In this document: positions 45,656 to 56,248 of the stretch, one piece after another
Position numbering within the stretch: the stretch's first letter is position 1
Layout of the letters: the number at the start of each line of letters is the position of its first letter
Assembly (NCBI RefSeq): GCF_026891095.1
Contig: NZ_JAPTNL010000005.1
Coordinates: 121,453 to 185,452, forward strand
Reading direction: 5' to 3'
Source: Roseovarius salincola
Lineage (GTDB): Bacteria; Pseudomonadota; Alphaproteobacteria; Rhodobacterales; Rhodobacteraceae
Length of the DNA: 64,000 nucleotides
Program-made: the position numbers and the translations under genes
The notes under the pieces: generated by a model
The model's database searches: none
What the model was told of the DNA's origin: nothing
The model's input: only the letters and a program-made list of their open reading frames with translations

Positions 45656-46621
45656 ATGGACAGGTTCGACAGGATCCCGGAAATCGCGCTTGGGTGGCAA
45701 CGCGCAGGCAAGGGCGCGGCGCTGGCCACCGTGGTCGAGACATGGGGCAGCGCACCGCGCCGCGTCGGCAGCCAGCTGGCCATTTCGGGCGATGGCGAGA
45801 TCGCGGGTTCGGTCTCGGGCGGCTGCGTCGAAGGCGCGGTCGTGGCCGAGGCAATGGATGCGATCGAGGACGGCAAGCCGGTGATGCTGGAATACGGGGT
45901 CAGCGACGGCGATGCCTTCGCCGTGGGTCTGGCCTGCGGCGGCACGATACGGGTGCTGGTCGAGCCCGTCGGCCCGGTGATGCCGGTGGCGCTGCTGGAA
46001 GAACTGGTGGCGGCGCGCGGCGCGCGCGAACCCATCGCCTATGTCACCGGCATGACCGCCGCCCCGCGCCTTGCGCGCGACGGCTTTGACGAGAGGTTCC
46101 GCATGGACCGCTCGGGGTTCGAGGCCGATGGCGAGACTTTTGTCGCCATTCACAACCCGCCGCTGCGCATGATCATCGTGGGGGCCGTGCATATCGCGCA
46201 GGCGCTGGTGCCGATGGCCCGGATCGCGGGTTATGACCCGCTGCTGATCGACCCGCGCGAGAGTTTCGCGAGCGCCGAGCGCTTCCCCGGGGAAACCATC
46301 CGGGATGACTGGCCCGACGAGGGGGTGCAGGCCTTTGGTCTTGATGCGCGCACGGCGCTGGTTCTGCTGACGCATGATCCCAAGCTTGATGATCCGGCGC
46401 TGGAACAGGCGCTGAGCAGTGACGTCTTCTATATCGGTGCGCTTGGCTCGACCCGGACCCATGCCAAGCGGGTCGAGCGGCTGCGCGAGAGGGGGCATGG
46501 GGATGCGGCCATCGCCCGCATTCATGGCCCTGTGGGGCTTGATATCGGCGCGGCGGGACCGGCGGAGATCGCGCTCAGCATTCTGGCCGAAGTGACCCGC
46601 GTGTTGAGGCGTGGGGCATGA
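45656..46621 (+). CDS. XdhC/CoxI-family molybdenum-cofactor maturation factor
   Basis: 321 residues. The N-terminal XdhC domain has ALATVVETWGSAPRRVGSQL and SGGCVEGAV. The C-terminal Rossmann domain contains RMIIVGAVHIAQALVPMA and YIGALGSTRTHAKRVERL. XdhC binds molybdopterin cofactor and inserts it, with the terminal sulfur, into xanthine-dehydrogenase-family enzymes. Coupled by an ATGA overlap to the molybdopterin-binding gene. It serves coxSLM downstream. Confidence 0.9.
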   Translation: MDRFDRIPEIALGWQRAGKGAALATVVETWGSAPRRVGSQLAISGDGEIAGSVSGGCVEGAVVAEAMDAIEDGKPVMLEYGVSDGDAFAVGLACGGTIRVLVEPVGPVMPVALLEELVAARGAREPIAYVTGMTAAPRLARDGFDERFRMDRSGFEADGETFVAIHNPPLRMIIVGAVHIAQALVPMARIAGYDPLLIDPRESFASAERFPGETIRDDWPDEGVQAFGLDARTALVLLTHDPKLDDPALEQALSSDVFYIGALGSTRTHAKRVERLRERGHGDAAIARIHGPVGLDIGAAGPAEIALSILAEVTRVLRRGA

Positions 46622-47637
46622 AATTCGGCGCCGTGCCCGTGGCCGAGGCCGAAGGCGCGATCCTGGCCCATTCGCTGCGGCTGCCTTGCGGGCGGCTACG
46701 CAAGGGCGTGGTGCTGAATGCGGAGCATATCGTGACATTGCGGGATGCGGGTATCCGCGAGGTGAGCGTCGCGCGGCTGGAAGACGGGGATATCCACGAG
46801 GACGAAGCCGCGCATGCGCTGGCGCAGGCCCTGTGTGAAGGCGCCGGAAGCATCCATTGCACGGCGCCCTTCACCGGGCGGGTGAACCTGATCGCGGATG
46901 GCCCCGGCGTGGTGCTGATCGATGCGGCGCGCATCGATGCGGCCAATGCGGTGGACCCGATGATCACCGTGGCGACGGTGGCGCCGTTTCATCAGTTGCA
47001 GTCAGGCGGCATGGCGGCGACGGTGAAGATCATCGCCTATGGCGTCTCAGGCGCGGCGCTGAACGCGGCGGCGGAACATGCGCGCGGCGCGATTCGGTTC
47101 GCTGCGCCGGTATATGGCGGCGCCAGCCTGATCCTGACGGAAATTCCCGGCGGGCCTGCAGACAAGGGCATCGAGGCGGTGGAGAATCGCCTGAAGGGTC
47201 TTGGCATGCGCCTGTGCGAAACCCTGCGCTGCGCCCATGACGAAGCCGCGCTGGCCGAAGCGATCGGCAGGGCGTCGGGCGACGTGGTGCTGATCCTGAC
47301 CGCCTCGGCCACCTCGGACCCGCATGACACCGCGCCAAGCGCGCTGATCCGCGCGGGCGGGCGGATCGAGCGTTTCGGTCTGCCTGTCGATCCTGGAAAC
47401 CTGTTGTTTCTTGGCGATATCGGCGGGCGGCCGGTGATCGGCCTGCCGGGCAGCGCGCGCTCGCCGGTGCTGCATGGGGCGGATTGGGTGCTGGCGCGCG
47501 TCGCCTGCGGCGTGGCTCTCGACAGTGCCGGAATGGCCGCGATGGGGGTGGGCGGCCTGCTCAAGGAAATCCCGACGCGCCCGCAGCCCCGCCAGCCCGG
47601 CACAAGCCGCGCGCCGCGCGAGGATGGCACAAACTGA
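46618..47637 (+). CDS. Molybdopterin-binding (MoCF-type) protein
   Basis: 339 residues. The N-terminus AVPVAEAEGAILAHSLRL and the LRKGVVLNAEHI block resemble MoeA. A C-terminal MoCF domain has VVLILTASATSDPHDTAPSA and GRIERFGLPVDPGNLLFLGD, then GLPGSARSPVLHG. It probably handles molybdopterin adenylate or the finished cofactor for the neighbouring hydroxylase. In many alphaproteobacteria I recall this domain fused to a MobA-like nucleotidyltransferase; here that part may be the separate gene at 1447. Confidence 0.82.
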   Translation: MKFGAVPVAEAEGAILAHSLRLPCGRLRKGVVLNAEHIVTLRDAGIREVSVARLEDGDIHEDEAAHALAQALCEGAGSIHCTAPFTGRVNLIADGPGVVLIDAARIDAANAVDPMITVATVAPFHQLQSGGMAATVKIIAYGVSGAALNAAAEHARGAIRFAAPVYGGASLILTEIPGGPADKGIEAVENRLKGLGMRLCETLRCAHDEAALAEAIGRASGDVVLILTASATSDPHDTAPSALIRAGGRIERFGLPVDPGNLLFLGDIGGRPVIGLPGSARSPVLHGADWVLARVACGVALDSAGMAAMGVGGLLKEIPTRPQPRQPGTSRAPREDGTN

Positions 47638-47712
47638 AAAACCGGGTTCTCAAGTGGCGAGGCGCGTGCTTAACTCCCATCAGCCAATACGAAAGCCAAA
47701 TGGGAGGAAACG

Positions 47713-48198
<486 letters not shown>

Positions 48199-48243
48199 GA
48201 CGACCGGCGGGGCCACCCGCCCCCCAGAGGGAGGAGACTACCA

Positions 48244-50610
48244 ATGCCCAAGGATTCAGGCATCGGCGCCAGCAGCAAGCGGCGCGAGGATGTGCGGTTC
48301 CTGACCGGAGCCGGACATTACACCGACGACATCGACCTGCGTGGTCAGGCCTATGTGCATTTCCTGCGCTCGGACGTGGCGCATGGCACGCTGAAAAACG
48401 TGGATACCAGCGCCGCCGAGGGGATGCCGGGCGTTGTGCGCGTGTTCACCGGCGCTGACTTCGCCGAGGTGGGCGGGCTGCCCTGCGGCTGGCAGATCAC
48501 CGACCGCGAGGGTAACCCGATGCAGGAACCCGCGCATCCGGTACTGGCGCAGGGCAAGGTGCGCCATGTGGGCGACCCGATCGCCGCCGTGGTGGCCGAG
48601 ACCCGCGAACAGGCCCGCGACGCCGCCGAGGCGATCGAGGTCGATATCGACGATCTGCCCGCCGTCGTGGACATGAAGGCGGCGCTGAAGGACGGCGCGC
48701 CCAAAGTGCATGACGAGCTGACCAGCAACCTCTGCTATGACTGGGGCTTCGTCGAGGAGAACCGCGAGGCGGTGGATGCGGCGATCAAATCCGCCGCCCA
48801 TGTCACCAGGCTCGAACTCAGGAACAACCGGCTTGTGGCCAACCCGATGGAGCCGCGTGTCGCGGTGGGCGATTACAGCCGCTCGACCGGGGAATCGACG
48901 CTTTATACCACCAGCCAGAACCCGCATGTGATCCGCCTGTTGATGGGTGCCTTCGTGCTGGGCATTCCCGAACACAAGCTGCGGGTGGTGGCGCCCGATG
49001 TGGGCGGGGGGTTCGGCTCGAAGATCTTCCATTACGCCGAAGAGGCGTTTTGCACCTTCGCTGCAAAGGCGCTCAACCGGCCGGTGAAATGGACCTCGTC
49101 GCGCTCGGAAGCCTTCATCACCGACGCGCATGGGCGCGACCATGTGACCACGATCGAACTGGCGCTCGACAAGGACAACAATTTCGTCGCGCTGCGCACC
49201 GAGACCCATGCGAATATGGGCGCGTATCTCTCGACCTTCGCGCCCTCGGTGCCGACATGGCTGCATGGCACGCTGATGGCGGGGAATTACAAGACGCCCC
49301 TGATCTATGTGAACGTGAAGGCGGTGTTCACCAATACCGTGCCGGTCGATGCCTATCGCGGCGCCGGGCGTCCCGAGGCGACCTTTCAGCTCGAGCGCGT
49401 GATCGACAAGGCCGCGCGAGAACTGGGCGTCGATCCGGTGGAGCTGCGGCGGCAGAATTTCATCACCGAGTTTCCCTATCCCACCCCGGTTGCGGTGGAA
49501 TATGATACCGGCGATTACAATGCCACGCTGGACAAGCTGCTGGAGATCGCCGACCTGGCCGGTTTCGAGGCGCGGCTTGCCGAGTCAAAGAAGAACGGCA
49601 AGCTGCGCGGTCTGGGCGTCAATTGCTATATCGAGGCCTGCGGCATCGCGCCCTCGCATCTGGTCGGTCAGCTTGGCGCGCGCGCCGGGCTTTATGAATC
49701 GGCCACGGTGCGGGTCAATGCCACCGGCGGGCTGGTGGTGATGACCGGCAGCCACAGCCACGGGCAGGGGCACGAGACCTCTTTCGCGCAGGTGGTCGCC
49801 GACATGATCGGGATCGACGAGAACATGGTCGAGATCGTTCATGGCGATACCGCCAACACGCCGATGGGCATGGGCACCTATGGCTCGCGCAGCCTTGCGG
49901 TGGGTGGCTCGGCCATGGTGCGCGCCACCGAGAAGATCATCGCCAAGGCGCGCAAGATCGCGGCCCATCTTATGGAGGCCTCCGAGGCCGATATCGAGCT
50001 GAAGAACGGCCAGTTCAGCGTTGCGGGCACCGACAAGTCGGTCGCCTGGGGCGATGTCACGCTGGCGGCCTATGTGCCGCATAACTACCCGCTCGAGGAT
50101 ATCGAGCCGGGGCTTGAGGAAACTGCCTTCTATGATCCGGCGAACTTCACCTATCCGGCGGGGGCCTATGCCTGCGAGGTCGAGCTTGACCCCGATACCG
50201 GCAAGGTCACGATCGAAGGTTTCGCCGCTGCCGACGATTTCGGCAATGTGGTGAACCCGATGATCGTCGAAGGCCAGGTGCATGGCGGGCTGGCGCAGGG
50301 GATCGGTCAGGCGCTTCTGGAAAACTGCGCCTATGACGAGGATGGCCAGCTCCTGTCGGCCAGCTACATGGATTACGCCATGCCGCGCGCCGACGATGTG
50401 CCCTTCTATCGGGTCGATCATTCCTGCCAGACGCCCTGCACGCATAACCCGCTGGGGGTGAAGGGCTGTGGCGAGGCGGGGGCCATCGGCAGCCCGCCCG
50501 CCGTGGTCAATGCCGTGATCGACGCCCTGCAACGCGCGGGCCGGGACGTGACCCATATCGACATGCCGCTCTCGCCGTCGCGGGTGTGGGACGCGATGAA
50601 CAAGGGCTGA
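48244..50610 (+). CDS. coxL: CO-dehydrogenase-type molybdenum hydroxylase large subunit, form II
   Basis: 788 residues, xanthine-oxidase-family catalytic subunit. The key motif is AYRGAGR at residues 370-376. Form I CO dehydrogenases have a Cys-containing AYxCSFR there, so this is form II and lacks the Cys that holds the Cu. The catalytic Glu744 is in [18 protein letters not shown]. The N-terminal [20 protein letters not shown] and the GGGFGSK loop are intact. CO oxidation by form II alone is doubtful; another carbonyl or purine-like substrate is possible. Confidence 0.9.
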   Translation: MPKDSGIGASSKRREDVRFLTGAGHYTDDIDLRGQAYVHFLRSDVAHGTLKNVDTSAAEGMPGVVRVFTGADFAEVGGLPCGWQITDREGNPMQEPAHPVLAQGKVRHVGDPIAAVVAETREQARDAAEAIEVDIDDLPAVVDMKAALKDGAPKVHDELTSNLCYDWGFVEENREAVDAAIKSAAHVTRLELRNNRLVANPMEPRVAVGDYSRSTGESTLYTTSQNPHVIRLLMGAFVLGIPEHKLRVVAPDVGGGFGSKIFHYAEEAFCTFAAKALNRPVKWTSSRSEAFITDAHGRDHVTTIELALDKDNNFVALRTETHANMGAYLSTFAPSVPTWLHGTLMAGNYKTPLIYVNVKAVFTNTVPVDAYRGAGRPEATFQLERVIDKAARELGVDPVELRRQNFITEFPYPTPVAVEYDTGDYNATLDKLLEIADLAGFEARLAESKKNGKLRGLGVNCYIEACGIAPSHLVGQLGARAGLYESATVRVNATGGLVVMTGSHSHGQGHETSFAQVVADMIGIDENMVEIVHGDTANTPMGMGTYGSRSLAVGGSAMVRATEKIIAKARKIAAHLMEASEADIELKNGQFSVAGTDKSVAWGDVTLAAYVPHNYPLEDIEPGLEETAFYDPANFTYPAGAYACEVELDPDTGKVTIEGFAAADDFGNVVNPMIVEGQVHGGLAQGIGQALLENCAYDEDGQLLSASYMDYAMPRADDVPFYRVDHSCQTPCTHNPLGVKGCGEAGAIGSPPAVVNAVIDALQRAGRDVTHIDMPLSPSRVWDAMNKG

Positions 50611-50621
50611 GGAGAAGAGAC

Positions 50622-51413
50622 ATGTATGCATTCGACATCGAACGCCCGACCACATTGGCCGAGGCCGTGAAACATATGGCCGCCTCCGAGGAGAATCAGG
50701 CGCTTGGCGGCGGCCAGACCCTGATTCCGACCCTCAAGCAGCGCCTTGCCAGCCCCGAGAAGCTCATCAGCCTGACAGGAATCGACGAGATCCGGGGCAT
50801 CTGCGAGGACGATGCGGGGCGGGTCTGCATCGGCGCGGCCACGACCCATGCCGAAGTCGTGGCGGGCGCGGGCGCCTATCCGGCGCTGGCGGCGCTTGCG
50901 GGCAATATCGGCGATCCGGCGGTGCGCAACCGCGGCACGATCGGCGGCAGCCTGGCCAATAACGACCCCTCGGCCTGCTACCCGGCCGCGGCGCTCGGGT
51001 CGGGCGCGACCATCGTGACCGACAAGCGCGAGATCGCCGCCGACGATTATTTCGAGGGCATGTTCGCGACCGCCCTCGACGAGGGCGAGATCATCACCGA
51101 GGTGAAATTCCCGGTGCCGCAAAAGGCCGCCTACATGAAGTTCGAACAGCCGGCCTCGCGTTTCGCGCTGGTCGGCGTGTTCGTCGCCAAATACGCCGAT
51201 GGCGTGCGGGTGGCCGTGACCGGCGCCTCGGAAGAAGGCGTGTTTCGCTGGTCCGAGGCCGAAGCGGCGCTGGCCGCCGACTTCTCGGCCGGAGCGCTCG
51301 ACGAGCTGAGCCTTTCGGGCGACAACATGATCTCGGACCTGCACGGTTCGGGCGATTACCGCGCGCATCTGGTGGGCGTCATGACCAAACGCGCCGTTAC
51401 CGCCGCGGGCTGA
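50622..51413 (+). CDS. coxM: CO-dehydrogenase-type medium subunit, FAD-binding
   Basis: 263 residues from the ATG at 50622, with GGAG upstream. The FAD-binding motifs GGGQTLIPTLKQRLASPEKL and IGDPAVRNRGTIGGSLANND are intact. A C-terminal CO_deh_flav_C domain follows (from about residue 170). It takes electrons from coxS and gives them to the quinone pool or another acceptor. Last gene of the cluster; a hairpin follows. Confidence 0.92.
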   Translation: MYAFDIERPTTLAEAVKHMAASEENQALGGGQTLIPTLKQRLASPEKLISLTGIDEIRGICEDDAGRVCIGAATTHAEVVAGAGAYPALAALAGNIGDPAVRNRGTIGGSLANNDPSACYPAAALGSGATIVTDKREIAADDYFEGMFATALDEGEIITEVKFPVPQKAAYMKFEQPASRFALVGVFVAKYADGVRVAVTGASEEGVFRWSEAEAALAADFSAGALDELSLSGDNMISDLHGSGDYRAHLVGVMTKRAVTAAG

Positions 51414-51438
51414 TCGCTGACATACCCCAGAAAGGACA

Positions 51439-51470
51439 AAGGCCCGTGCTCATGACATGCGCGGGCCTTC
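51439..51470 (+). terminator. Terminator after coxM
   Basis: AAGGCCCG (51439-51446) pairs with CGGGCCTT (51462-51469) and is followed by CTTCTGTTTG. It ends the coxSLM transcript ahead of the convergent dehydrogenase gene. Confidence 0.6.
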
Positions 51471-51480
51471 TTCTGTTTGT

Positions 51481-51533
51481 GAAATATCCTCGGGGGTGAA
51501 TTGGCCAAAGGCCAAGAGGGGGCCGAGGCCCCC
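51481..51533 (-). repeat. Dispersed GC-hairpin intergenic element, copy F
   Basis: GAAATATCCTCGGGGG is the inverse of CCCCCGAGGATATTTC. A GGGGGCC/GGCCCCC hairpin (51518-51524 with 51527-51533) lies beside it. It sits between convergent coxM and the 3-hydroxyisobutyrate-dehydrogenase-type gene, where a bidirectional terminator is expected. Confidence 0.65.
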
Positions 51534-51541
51534 TTCCTGTC

Positions 51542-52417
51542 CTAGCCCTTCATCTTGCGCAGCCGCTTGAACAGGCTCGAGGTGTCCCAGCGCCCGCCGC
51601 CCATGTTCTGCACGTCCTTGTAGAACTGGTCGACCAGCGCCGTGACCGGCAGGCTGGCGCCGGTCTCTTCGGCGGTGGCCAGGCAGATCCCGAGGTCCTT
51701 TCGCATCCAGTCCACCGCGAACCCGTGCTCGAACGCATCGTCCAGCATGGTTTCATAGCGGTTCGCCATCTGCCAGCTTCCGGCGGCGCCCTGGCTGATG
51801 ACCTCGACAACGGCGCGCCCGTCGAGCCCGGCTTCCTCGGCGAAATGCAGCGCTTCGGACAGCCCCTGCACAAGGCCCGCGATGGCGATCTGGTTGCACA
51901 TCTTGGTCATCTGCCCGGCGCCGGAGTCGCCGATGCGCCGGCACAGCTTGGCATAGGTGTTCATCACCGGCTCGGCGGCATCATAGGCGGTTTGGTCGCC
52001 GCCGCACATGATCGAGAGCTGGCCGTTCTCCGCCCCCGCTTGACCGCCCGAGATCGGCGCATCAACAAAGCTCAGTCCGTCGTCATGCGCCTTGCCGTAA
52101 AGTTCTTCGGTCACCTTGGCCGAAACCGTCGTATGATCGACGAAGATCGCGCCCTCCTTCATCCCGGCGAAGGCGCCGTCCAGGCCGAGGCAGACGCTGC
52201 GCAGGTCGTCGTCATTGCCCACGCAGGCCATCACGAAATCCGCGCCGCTGGCGGCCTCGCGCGGGGTGGGGGCACTTTGCCCGCCATGCTGTGAGACCCA
52301 GTCCTCGGCCTTGGCCGTTGTGCGGTTATAGACGCAGACGTCATGACCCGCCGCCTGAAGGTGCCCCGCCATCGGGTAACCCATCACGCCAAGCCCCAGA
52401 AATGCCAGTTTCGTCAT
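51542..52417 (-). CDS. NAD(P)-dependent 3-hydroxyisobutyrate dehydrogenase family oxidoreductase
   Basis: 291 residues from the ATG at 52417. The N-terminal Rossmann FLGLGVMGYPMAGHLQAAGH, the substrate-loop FVDAPISGGQAGAENGQLSI and the catalytic Lys in GAGQMTKMCNQI are intact. The family includes 3-hydroxyisobutyrate, 2-hydroxy-3-oxopropionate and glyoxylate/succinic-semialdehyde reductases. The exact substrate is open. Divergent from the penicillin-acylase-type gene, with 78 bases between starts. Confidence 0.87.
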   Translation of the reverse strand: MTKLAFLGLGVMGYPMAGHLQAAGHDVCVYNRTTAKAEDWVSQHGGQSAPTPREAASGADFVMACVGNDDDLRSVCLGLDGAFAGMKEGAIFVDHTTVSAKVTEELYGKAHDDGLSFVDAPISGGQAGAENGQLSIMCGGDQTAYDAAEPVMNTYAKLCRRIGDSGAGQMTKMCNQIAIAGLVQGLSEALHFAEEAGLDGRAVVEVISQGAAGSWQMANRYETMLDDAFEHGFAVDWMRKDLGICLATAEETGASLPVTALVDQFYKDVQNMGGGRWDTSSLFKRLRKMKG

Positions 52418-52495
52418 TGTCGCTTCCTTTCCATTGTCTCGTCGCGGATTTCTGACTATCCCATGCCGGGATGCAAGGTGAAACCGGGTAGGGGC

Positions 52496-54970
52496 ATGGC
52501 GTCGATTTTCAAATGGCTTCTGCGGCTGGCGGGTGGCGCGGTGGTGCTGTCGCTCGTGGTGGTGGTGGGGCTTTATTTCCTGCTGTCGCGCTCCTTGCCG
52601 GATTACGACAAGAACCTGACGGTGGACGGGGTCTCGGCCCCGGTGGAGATCGTGCGGGATCATGCCAATGTGCCCCATATCTTCGGCACGCGCGATGCGG
52701 ACACGTTCTTCGGCCTTGGCTATGCGCATGCGCAGGACCGGCTCTGGCAGATGGTGATGCTGCGCCGCACCGCGCAGGGGCGTCTTTCGGAAGTGTTCGG
52801 CGCGCGAAGCGTCGAGACCGACAAGCTGATGCGCCGGTTCGATATCTACGGGCTGGCGCGCAATTCGGTCGAGGCGCAGGACAGCGCCACGCGAATGGCG
52901 CTCGATGCCTATGCGCAAGGCGTGAATGCGCGCCTGAGCGAGATCAACGAATCGGCACTTGGGCGCGGCGCGCCCGAGATGTTCATGTTCAATGCGCCCA
53001 TTTCCCCCTGGCAGCCCGCCGATTCACTGGCGATTCTCAAGTTGATGGCGGTGCAACTGTCCTCGCATATGGAAAACGAGGTGCTTAATGCGCGCGCCTC
53101 GCTGGCGCTGGACGACGAAACGCGGCTTCAGGACATCATGCCGCTTTCGCCCGGCAGCGGGATCGCGGCGCTGCCCGATTACGCGGCGCTGGTGCCGGGA
53201 ACGGAGGCGTTGCGCCACGCGGCGCTGCCCAAGCCCAAGCGCGATCCGCTGTCGCCTTTCAACGCGCGCGCCTTTGCAGGGGCATCGAATGCCTGGGCGG
53301 CGGCGCCCTCGCGTTCGGCGGCGGGGGGCACGTTGCTGGCCAATGATCCGCATCTGGGCTTCAGCGCGCCCGCGATCTGGTACCTGGCACGGCTCGAGCT
53401 GGAGTCCGGCGGCGTGATCGGTGGAACCATTCCGGGCCTGCCCGCAGTGATGACCGGGCGCAGCCATGATCTGGGATGGGGCCTCACATCGTCCTACATG
53501 GATGATCAGGATGTCTATATCGAGAAGCTCGATCCCGAGGATTCCTCCCGCTACAGGACGCCCGAGGGCTTCAAACCCTTCCGCACCCAGAAATCCATCA
53601 TCCGCATCAAGGATGCCGATCCGGTCACCATGACCCTGCGCTGGACGGATAACGGGCCGGTGCTGCCAGGGTCGCACTACGATCTGGCCAGCGTCACGCC
53701 CGAGGGGCATGTCGCCGCGCTGGCCTGGACGGCGCTGGCAGAGGACGACACCACGATGAGCGCGGCGATGGCGGTGATGCGCGCGTCGAGCGTCGACGAG
53801 GCGCTGGAGGCGGGCCGCCTTTACGTCGCGCCTTCGCAGAACCTGACGCTTGTGGATCACGAAACCATCGCCATGAAGACGCTTGGCGCGATGCCGCGCC
53901 GCAACGCAAGGCATGAAAGCGAGGGGCGCATGCCGTCCCGGGGCTGGGTGCGCCAGAACCGCTGGCAGGGGACCAGCCCCTATTCGGCCAATCCCGAATT
54001 CATCGCCCCCGCCGGGGGCGTGTTGGGCAATACCAACAACAAGACCGTGGACCGGCCGTTTCCGCTGCATGTGAGCTTTTTTTGGGGCGATACGCAGCGG
54101 GTTCATCGCTGGCGCCGCCTGATGCAGAATCGCGAGGTTCACACCCGCGACAGTTTCATCGAGGCACAGCTTGATACTGTCAGTTTCACCGCGCGTTCGC
54201 TGTTGCCGCTGATTGGTGCGAACCTGTGGTTCACCGGCGAGGCGGCCCCCGAAGGCACCCCCGAGCGTCAACGCCAACGGGCACTGACACTCTTGTCAGA
54301 CTGGAATGGCGAGATGAACGAGCATCTGCCTGAACCGCTGATTTATGCCGCCTGGATGCGCGCGCTTCAGGACAGGTTGATCCGTGACGAACTGGGGCCG
54401 CTGGCGCGTGAATTCGCCCATCCGGATCCGGTCTTCATCGAGCGCGTCTACCGCGACATCGACGGCGCTGCCGCATGGTGCGATGTCAAGCAATCCTCGC
54501 CAGTGGAGACCTGCACCGATATCGCGCGTATGGCGCTGGATGATGCGCTGGTCTGGATCAACGAACATTACGGCACGGCGCTGGAAAGCCTGCGTTGGGG
54601 CGACGCGCATCAGGCGGCCCATGACCATCAGGTTCTGGGCGAGGTGCCGCTGTTGCGCTATTTCGTGAATATCCGCCAATCCACCTCGGGGGGCGACAAT
54701 ACGCTGCAACGCGGGCGCACGCGCGGCATCGGACCCGATCCGTTCCAGAACGTGCATGGCGCCGGCTATCGCGGGGTCTATGATTTCGCCGATCCAGACA
54801 GCAGCGTCTTTATCATCTCGACCGGCCAGTCGGGGCATTTCCTGTCGCGCCATTACGATGATCTGGCGCAGCTCTGGCGGCGGGGCGAGTATATTCCGAT
54901 GTCGCTTGATCCCGCGCTGGCGCGGGCGGCGGCGGTGGGGATCACCGTGCTGGAGCCCGCCGCGCCCTGA
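52496..54970 (+). CDS. Penicillin acylase family N-terminal-nucleophile hydrolase
   Basis: About 824 residues from the ATG at 52496. An N-terminal membrane anchor or signal segment (residues 8-30) is followed by the alpha region (VEIVRDHANVPHIFGTRDAD, GYAHAQDRLWQM). The autoprocessing Ser264 begins the beta chain in AGASNAWAAAPSRSA. Later LANDPHLGFSAP and the GNTNNKTVDRPFPLHVSF block match the family. Members cleave penicillin, cephalosporins or acyl-homoserine lactones. No lactone-system gene lies nearby, so quorum quenching is only a possibility. Confidence 0.88.
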   Translation: MASIFKWLLRLAGGAVVLSLVVVVGLYFLLSRSLPDYDKNLTVDGVSAPVEIVRDHANVPHIFGTRDADTFFGLGYAHAQDRLWQMVMLRRTAQGRLSEVFGARSVETDKLMRRFDIYGLARNSVEAQDSATRMALDAYAQGVNARLSEINESALGRGAPEMFMFNAPISPWQPADSLAILKLMAVQLSSHMENEVLNARASLALDDETRLQDIMPLSPGSGIAALPDYAALVPGTEALRHAALPKPKRDPLSPFNARAFAGASNAWAAAPSRSAAGGTLLANDPHLGFSAPAIWYLARLELESGGVIGGTIPGLPAVMTGRSHDLGWGLTSSYMDDQDVYIEKLDPEDSSRYRTPEGFKPFRTQKSIIRIKDADPVTMTLRWTDNGPVLPGSHYDLASVTPEGHVAALAWTALAEDDTTMSAAMAVMRASSVDEALEAGRLYVAPSQNLTLVDHETIAMKTLGAMPRRNARHESEGRMPSRGWVRQNRWQGTSPYSANPEFIAPAGGVLGNTNNKTVDRPFPLHVSFFWGDTQRVHRWRRLMQNREVHTRDSFIEAQLDTVSFTARSLLPLIGANLWFTGEAAPEGTPERQRQRALTLLSDWNGEMNEHLPEPLIYAAWMRALQDRLIRDELGPLAREFAHPDPVFIERVYRDIDGAAAWCDVKQSSPVETCTDIARMALDDALVWINEHYGTALESLRWGDAHQAAHDHQVLGEVPLLRYFVNIRQSTSGGDNTLQRGRTRGIGPDPFQNVHGAGYRGVYDFADPDSSVFIISTGQSGHFLSRHYDDLAQLWRRGEYIPMSLDPALARAAAVGITVLEPAAP

Positions 54971-54988
54971 GGCCTCGCCCCGCGGGTG

Positions 54989-55588
54989 TCAGCCCCCCGG
55001 GGGCCTGCGCGCCACGAAGTCGATCAGCGCCGAGCGCCCGGCGTGGCCGCTGCCCTTGCGGATGTCGCGCTCGTAGCTTTCGCAGAGCACGATTTCCCAT
55101 CCCGCGAAGCTGTCGCGCAGCAGATCCCCGGTATACATATTCTCCGGGTTGGGCGGGCCGCCGGTGCCGTATTCGACCTGCTTTGGGGTGTAGCCATGCA
55201 GCAGCATCAGCCCGCCGGGCGCAACGCTGCGTTTCATGCCCGCGAACAGGCCGGGGCGTTCGGCCGGGCCGACGAACTGGATGAAGATCCCGGCGACCAG
55301 ATCATATTGACCGGGCCAGTCATGATCCAGCACATCCACTTCCTGAAAATCGACGCGCTGGCCCTTTTCGGCGGCCAGCGCGCGGGCTTTGGCGATGGCC
55401 GAGGGGGAGAACTCCAGGGCGGTGACGTGCATACCGCGCTGCGCCATGAAGACCGAATTGCGCCCCTCGCCATCGGCGACCGACAGCGCGCTTGCCCCCG
55501 GTGTCAGAAGGTCGGCGTGATCCAGCAGAAAAGCGGCCGGGTCGCGGCCAAAAACATACTCGGGTGTCGAAAAGCGTTCTTCCCACAT
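54989..55588 (-). CDS. Class I SAM-dependent methyltransferase (TehB-like)
   Basis: 199 residues. WEERFSTPEYVFGRDPAAFL and motif I ALSVADGEGRNSVFMAQRG resemble TehB and thiol-methyltransferase-like proteins. VDFQEVDVLDHDWPGQYDLV is motifs II-III, and a LLLHGYTPKQVEYGTGGPPN segment follows. Substrate unknown; a tellurite or thiol role is possible but not shown. It follows infC on the same strand, past a terminator-like hairpin. Confidence 0.8.
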   Translation of the reverse strand: MWEERFSTPEYVFGRDPAAFLLDHADLLTPGASALSVADGEGRNSVFMAQRGMHVTALEFSPSAIAKARALAAEKGQRVDFQEVDVLDHDWPGQYDLVAGIFIQFVGPAERPGLFAGMKRSVAPGGLMLLHGYTPKQVEYGTGGPPNPENMYTGDLLRDSFAGWEIVLCESYERDIRKGSGHAGRSALIDFVARRPPGG

Positions 55589-55635
55589 GGTCGGACCTTT
55601 TGGTTCGGGCCGCGCGATGCGCGGGCAGGCGTATG

Positions 55636-55667
55636 AAAAAGCCCCCCACGCCAGGGGCGGGAGGGGC
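55636..55667 (-). terminator. Terminator after infC
   Basis: On the minus strand GCCCC pairs with GGGGC (55663-55667 with 55641-55645), within a longer GC-rich imperfect stem, and is followed by five T. Confidence 0.5.
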
Positions 55668-55702
55668 CGGTTCGGTTCCCGATGCGGAGGGCGCGTCTTG
55701 CG

Positions 55703-56248
55703 CTAGCGGGCGGCGGGGCCGATGATCATGATCATCTGGCGCCCTTCCATCTTGGGCATATTCTCGACCTTGCCGACGTCCTTGACGTCCTCGGCCACGC
55801 GATGCAGCAGATTGCGGCCCAGATCCTGGTGGGCCATTTCACGACCGCGAAACCGCAGCGTGATCTTGACCTTGTCGCCATTCTCAAGGAACTTCAGGAC
55901 GTTGCGCATCTTGACGTCATAGTCATGCGTGTCGGTGTTGGGCCGGAACTTGACCTCTTTCACCTCGATGATCTTCTGCTTCTTGCGGGCCTCGGCCTCG
56001 CGTTTCTGCTGTTCGTACTTGTACTTGCCGAAATCCATGATCTTGCAGACCGGGGGGCTGGCGTTGGGCGAGATCTCGACGAGGTCCAAACCGACCTCTT
56101 CGGCCATTTCCATAGCGCGCTCCGGCGTCACGAGGCCGACGTTCTCCCCCTCTGCGCCGATCAGGCGGATTTCGGTTGCGCGGATCTTGTCGTTGACTCG
56201 GGGGCCAGTGTCGCGCGTCGGGGGCGCGTTGTGCGGTCTGCGGGCTAT
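55703..56248 (-). CDS. infC: Translation initiation factor IF-3
   Basis: About 181 residues. N-domain with [20 protein letters not shown], linker, and C-domain with [20 protein letters not shown] and [21 protein letters not shown] take the start as ATA at 56248: the frame upstream to 56407 gives a non-family extension, AAGGA lies eight bases before the ATA, and the resulting N-terminus [10 protein letters not shown] matches relatives. Rare AUU/AUA starts on infC allow IF-3 to repress its own translation. It binds the 30S subunit and proofreads initiation. Confidence 0.88.
   Translation of the reverse strand: MARRPHNAPPTRDTGPRVNDKIRATEIRLIGAEGENVGLVTPERAMEMAEEVGLDLVEISPNASPPVCKIMDFGKYKYEQQKREAEARKKQKIIEVKEVKFRPNTDTHDYDVKMRNVLKFLENGDKVKITLRFRGREMAHQDLGRNLLHRVAEDVKDVGKVENMPKMEGRQMIMIIGPAAR

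Noticed and set aside
48244..51413. True (form I) CO dehydrogenase
   Set aside because: The coxL active-site loop is AYRGAGR, not the Cys-containing AYxCSFR of form I.
52343..52495. N-terminal extension of the penicillin-acylase-type protein
   Set aside because: The extra residues are Arg/His-rich and overlap the divergent dehydrogenase gene; the ATG at 52496 starts directly before a good membrane segment.
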